NCBI GenBank assembly: GCA_038496445.1
Contig: JALMLS010000563.1
Coordinates: forward strand, 1 to 22,105
Origin: Trichosphaerium sp. ATCC 40318
Taxonomy: Eukaryota > Discosea > Flabellinia > Trichosidae
Reading direction: 5' to 3'
DNA: 22,105 bases
The notes under the pieces were generated by a model. It worked only from the letters and a program-made list of their open reading frames with translations. It searched no databases and was not told where the DNA came from. A program made the position numbers and the translations under genes. Below are positions 18,241 through 22,105 of the stretch, in pieces (position 1 is the stretch's first letter; every line of letters starts with the position of its first letter).

Positions 18241-20243
18241 GCTGGCATTTTGGACCTGGGGGGGCACTTCGTGTTTTTAATAAACAGGTGACGGTATCTT
18301 GCGAGAAATGCCATTAGGAGCAGCTTTTGTTCGTCATTGATATTACTGTTCGAGAAGTCAAACATATCTCTGATCCCTTCAATATCACTGCTAAGTGTTT
18401 TCATGTCTTTTAAATCATCAATTATTGACTTTGCTTCTTTGAGTTCTGTTGATCTGATAGTGTTAATTCTATTTGACTGCATCCAACTTCCAGTTGCAAT
18501 CTTTAGACCCTTTGAAACTCCCATTGTCTCATTTGAGAAGTTCGCTACCTTAATACCAGTGTGTCCTCTGTGTACCATTACTATTGCCCATTCGACTGCT
18601 GTTCCGTGTATATTACGGAACCTTTTGTCTGGTTCGATCATCATTACTCCTGATGAGGTGAGCGAGTGTGTTCTGACTGGCACAAATGAGTATGATCTTG
18701 GTGGTAATTTTACTTCATGTGTAACAAACAGTGTTTGGTCTTGTCTGTTTGTTTGACCACGAATGCATGGCAAATTGATGTTTGGGTTGTTATTGAAGAT
18801 CAGTTGATAATTGGGGGCATCAATCGTTATTTTCATGGATAGAATAGTATCCATACCAATGAGTGGTTTGTCAAAGTCATCTACTACGATAAATCTAATC
18901 CAACATGGTTTTGATAGTCCGATTGTAACTTGAAACATTATCGTTCCCATTACTTTAAGTGGTTCATGTCCGGCTCCTTGCAATGTTGCTTTGGTTGGTT
19001 GCAGTTTTGTGATCCCCATTTGTATAATATCCTTGTATGGGAATATGCTTCGTACTGCTCCTGAATCTACAATGGTTTCCATAGTGACTCTTTCTGTTTT
19101 GTTTGCAAAGGTGGCTAATGTGGATAGCACCGATGTTGCCTGACTATTTGCTGACTTGATCATATAAACTGGATAGTTACCATTTTCTTCTTCAAACTCA
19201 TCATTGTAATCATCATATATATTGGGTTTGTTGTCATAGTATTGGTCCTTTCCCTCGTTTGTAATCATTCGTATGTACTGTCCTTGTTGTTGGTTACGGG
19301 ATCGTTGTCCCTGAAATCGTTGGTTTGATCGGTTATTGTTATTATTGAATCTGCGGCGAAATCCATTGCCTCGTCTTGGTCGTTGTTGATAACGGTTATA
19401 CTGAGGGTTATAACGAAATGGTCCTTGTTGTCTGTTGTTAAATTGTCTTCGTCTTTGTTGGTTAGGGCAATTGCGAGCTATGTGTCCGGTTCCATTGCAG
19501 TTATAACATCTGATGTTTGGATTGTTCGGTTGTTGTACTACATTAATAGTGCTTGGTACCGGTGTCGGTGTTGGAGCTTGTACCGTGGCCTTCATAGTAC
19601 TCATGACATTGACATGAAACATAGCTACCTCAGCGGCCTCTTGGGCTGATGCTGGTCTTTGTAAAAGCACATATTGTGCCAATTCTGAGGGCATAAGCTT
19701 TAAGCAAAATGCATCTCTGAGTTGTGTTGGATCGTGAATGCGTGCTTCTCGTGCTGCAATGTGGAATCGTCCGCTAAAACTACCAATATCCTCTCCCAAC
19801 TGCATTTTTAATGATGCAAACTCATGCTTTTTCAAAACTGCATTTGTTTTTCTGCCATAACGCTCTAACAGGTTTTTAACAATCTGGGTCCAAGCCATAC
19901 TCGAGATGCTTGAACCGTCAGCAGGCTTGATACGGTCGAGTGCTTCACCAGTGATGTGGTTACACAAAACAATTTCGTATTGGGTAATTTCCCAGTTACT
20001 GAAAGTACTTATGGACTTGATCTTATCAAGCCAATCCTCAACGCTGATTTTGTCTACTAATCTGTCACCTGTGAAGGCGCGTAGAGAACCTTTAGGTATT
20101 GATGGGTATTTTGGTTGGACATAAACAGGAAGTTCATTCGCTAAAATCGGATTTCCGTCCTCTCCTACTGCTGCAACGCGTGCTTTAAAAACTGGCTTAT
20201 ACACCTCGATGGCGTCGTTGATATCCACTAACTGTTCTAACAT
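18177..20243 (-). pseudogene. gag: Gag-protease of retrotransposon 2
   Basis: 688 codons from ATG at 20243. A capsid-type retrotransposon gag region covers about residues 50-215 (RAFTGDRLVDKISVEDWLDK onward, with QLGEDIGSFSGRF). A zinc knuckle CYNCNGTGHIARNC (CX2CX4HX4C) is near residues 246-259, followed by an Arg/Asn/Gln-rich basic stretch. A retropepsin with active-site IVDSGAVRSIF (near 391-401) and LIGMD (near 461) follows. The protease frame then runs to the linker before RT and ends out of frame with pol: near MPAHNIVTG the reading switches relative to pol by one position, most easily explained by a small deletion. Gag and protease are fused in one frame, unlike retrotransposon 1 where protease is in the pol frame. 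Confidence 0.94.
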
Positions 20244-20339
20244 ACTAATTCCTGACTAGACTTCTTCGGCACAGAAAACGGCTGTGATCACTTAACTATA
20301 TTGGACGTGCTTAATTGATAAAAGTAAGCAGGTAAAAAT
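20244..20339 (-). other. 5' leader of retrotransposon 2
   Basis: About 100 bp between gag start and primer-binding site. It is short, with no repeats like those in the leader of retrotransposon 1. Confidence 0.6.
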
Positions 20340-20354
20340 CTGACAGTGTCGCCA
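20340..20354 (-). promoter_or_regulatory. Primer-binding site of retrotransposon 2
   Basis: Two bases inside the LTR end, the minus strand reads TGGCGACACTGTCAG. The first seven bases equal those of retrotransposon 1; beyond them the sequences differ, so either the primer tRNAs differ or the pairing is short. Confidence 0.65.
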
Positions 20355-20356
20355 AA

Positions 20357-20549
20357 TGTTATGATGCAGATTTATTATCAAAGCGTGTTTATTAAGAATT
20401 ACGACAATTACAAAAGTTACAAAGCGAGAAATAATATTGTGGTATTTGATTCAGTGAAAGAGAAAAGGGACTTCGCTGAAGATATGAATCTTAAGTTAGG
20501 TACAACTTAACATCATTGGCTAGTACTACGCACTCACAGTGTTGTAACA
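20357..20549 (-). repeat. 5' LTR of retrotransposon 2 (inner end clear, outer end tentative)
   Basis: The inner end TGTTATGATG follows the primer-binding site. No second LTR copy exists in the window, so the outer end cannot be set by comparison. The nearest inverted match to TGTTA[T/C] is GTAACA ending at 20549, giving about 193 bp with TG...CA ends. A longer LTR reaching toward 20900 is not excluded. Confidence 0.45.
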
Positions 20550-20971
20550 TAAGAATGCAAATACATCAATTCAAAGCAACGTGTAAATAAAATTAACTTG
20601 ACCTATCCATGCTAGCACTGGAATAGTATCGACAAGGCAGATTATTATAATGTATGCGAAGCCATGGCATTAAACACAAGCAATATTATTGTAGGCTTTA
20701 TTTACGCCACAACAAATATAACAAAACTTGGCAAAATCACATGCATTTAAATTGTGTACGCCTAACGGACTGATAAAATAATATTGGGCCGAGTCCGTAA
20801 CTGTATCTCATTCAAATTATTACTTACTCGAAATTTTATACTGAGTGCTCTGCTTTCTTAGCTAGTTTGACTCAGGCCTTTTTAAAGTCACATGAATTTT
20901 TTTATTAGTTTTGCTGACATTCTTCTTTTTTTTCAAGTTCATCAAAAAAAGTGAGTTAAAAGTTCTATGTT
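20550..20971. other. Spacer between retrotransposon 2 and gene B
   Basis: AT-rich. It should contain the 3' untranslated end of gene B and possibly LTR sequence. No ORF or repeat is recognised. Confidence 0.4.
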
Positions 20972-22071
20972 TTATGTTGATTCATAGGGTTTCAAACAGT
21001 TTGTAGCAATTAAACCAGGAATGGCATCACATACAAATCCTTGACTTATTTTTGAAAACCTGTCATAACCGGAACCTCTAAACAATAATAACCATTGGTG
21101 ATGTTGCATAAAAAACTGACATACTCATTACTGGTTGTCCCTTCCAGAATACCATCGCTGTCAACAGGTGCTCTGGTCATTAACCCGATACCCCATGTAA
21201 TTGAACGGCGGGTATGTACAGGATCACGGTAATTAACAGTCATTCCCGGTAAGGCTGGCTAGTGAAACAGTTAGGTGAACATGCAACCAAAAAACTAAAT
21301 CGGAATACGAACGTTTCCACACAATTTTCTAGCACCCGTCACAGCAGAATGTGAGGCACAGTTATGGAATAATATACCCATCGCTGTATTTCCACAGCAT
21401 TGAGGTATCTCGTTGTACCATTCGGAAACAAAAGATTGAAAAGGATTCTCACAGTTATCTGAGCGTTCCACGTTCCATGATACTTTTCCTTGAAAACAAA
21501 AGTTAAGTTTACTTGTATTTCACAAAATCACGGTACCTGGGGTGGTGTATATTATTGCATTTTGAATCGTGACATGCAATCTCTAGAACATGTCAAAAGT
21601 TAGAAACAGGAAAGGTCTTCTTTTTCGTTACCACATCCATTTCAAACCAAACATTCAGACTTGTGACAGCTAATTAATATGATAAGAGATTGAAAAGAGT
21701 ATAAATCTACAACAAGTACCTTCTGCAATACGATTTGCAGCTTTTTCAATACTTCCAGAAGCCCTTACATAAGCAACAGTTACAATAACACTCTATTTGT
21801 ACAGATTGTTAACGGTAATACAGTTCATACATCAAACTCACAAGTGTAACTTCATGGACTTGTGATGGACAAGGATCAGGAGGAGGCGAAAGAGGTGCCT
21901 TATCTCCAACAGCTGGTCCTCTCTTTGTGTTTTGATACGATAATTCAGGTTCTCTAAAATTATACAACGTGATTTCAAAGTGGAATAATAACTAATATTA
22001 ATTACCTGAATACCAAGTGAGAACCATTTCCAATCAAAGACTTGTGACGAGGATGCATGAACAACACGTGC
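20972..22071 (-). CDS. Gene B: paralogue of gene A, partial at window edge
   Basis: Exons in transcript order: 22071-22006, 21953-21842, 21792-21720, 21669-21632, 21582-21537, 21488-21313, 21258-21125, 21077-20972; more lie beyond the window. The first five have exactly the lengths of the matching gene A exons (66, 112, 73, 38, 46 nt), the rest differ by multiples of three, and all splice phases agree. The product matches gene A in HPRHKSLIGNGSHL, DKAPLSPPPDPCP, AYVRASGSIEKAAN, WYNEIPQCCGNTAM, WGIGLMTRAPVDSDG and ISQGFVCDA, and lacks the acidic tail. Conservation of exon structure and cysteines (EIPQCC, LFHNC, GFVC, TNCLKPYE) argues that the family is or was functional. Its molecular role is unknown to me. 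The nearest upstream sequence in the window is intron. Confidence 0.8.
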
Positions 22072-22105
22072 CTAATTTTATTCATTTGTAATATCCTATT
22101 GTGGC

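Larger units (their letters stand above)
15063..20549 (-). mobile_element. Ty3/Gypsy retrotransposon 2, 3'-truncated and decayed
   Basis: Minus-strand order: 5' LTR (from 20357, probable outer end near 20549), primer-binding site, gag with CCHC knuckle, protease, RT, RNase H, integrase. The left part, including the end of pol, polypurine tract and 3' LTR, is missing at the hAT-like element. It differs from retrotransposon 1 in gag type, protease motif (DSGA) and integrase spacing, so the two belong to distinct lineages. Disruptions: a frameshift between protease and RT and two in-frame TGA codons. It sits in the spacer between paralogous genes A and B, in the same orientation as both. Confidence 0.92.

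Overview
The window looks like a transposon-rich stretch of an AT-rich animal-type nuclear genome with compact genes. Host genes are split by very short spliceosomal introns (mostly about 40-85 bp, GT...AG). Between and inside them lie Ty3/Gypsy-type LTR retrotransposons, a hAT-like non-autonomous DNA element and an unusual palindrome-rich insertion. An invertebrate with compact genes, such as a demosponge, would fit, but no marker fixes the taxon and this is a low-confidence inference.

Layout. (1) 1-357 holds no supported gene. (2) 358-570 is the first exon of a small secreted cysteine-rich protein gene; its other exon lies at 9158-9279. The two are separated by retrotransposon 1 (571-9084, minus strand), which has identical 79-bp LTRs, a 5-bp target duplication (ATGTA), a primer-binding site, a leader with five 29-bp stem-loop repeats, a gag with a -1 frame change, and a protease-RT-RNase H-integrase pol. 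(3) That pol is itself broken in the RT by a 1.66-kb insertion (3510-5171) made of foldback arms of GGTATATACC palindromes around a unique core, with 60-bp hairpin-bearing direct repeats near its ends. (4) 9904-11330 is the 3' part of a plus-strand ankyrin-repeat gene (eight exons with consistent phases). (5) 11375-13756 is a minus-strand eleven-exon gene of an unrecognised family (gene A); its first exon has a segment resembling a histone fold. Its tandem paralogue (gene B) is partly visible at 20972-22071. (6) Between the paralogues lie a 927-bp hAT-like element (14136-15062) and retrotransposon 2 (15063 to about 20549, minus strand), a different Ty3/Gypsy lineage with a CCHC gag. Retrotransposon 2 has a frameshift and two in-frame TGA codons and has lost its 3' end at the hAT border.

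How the parts relate. The window records nested insertions: a host gene was broken by retrotransposon 1, which was broken by the palindromic insertion. Separately, retrotransposon 2 entered the spacer between the gene A/B duplicates and was then cut by, or rearranged with, the hAT-like element. The palindromic insertion and the hAT-like element share a diverged module of about 55 bp, so two elements of apparently different type have a common sequence source. The least explained items are the foldback insertion, the five-copy leader repeat, and the gene A/B family.
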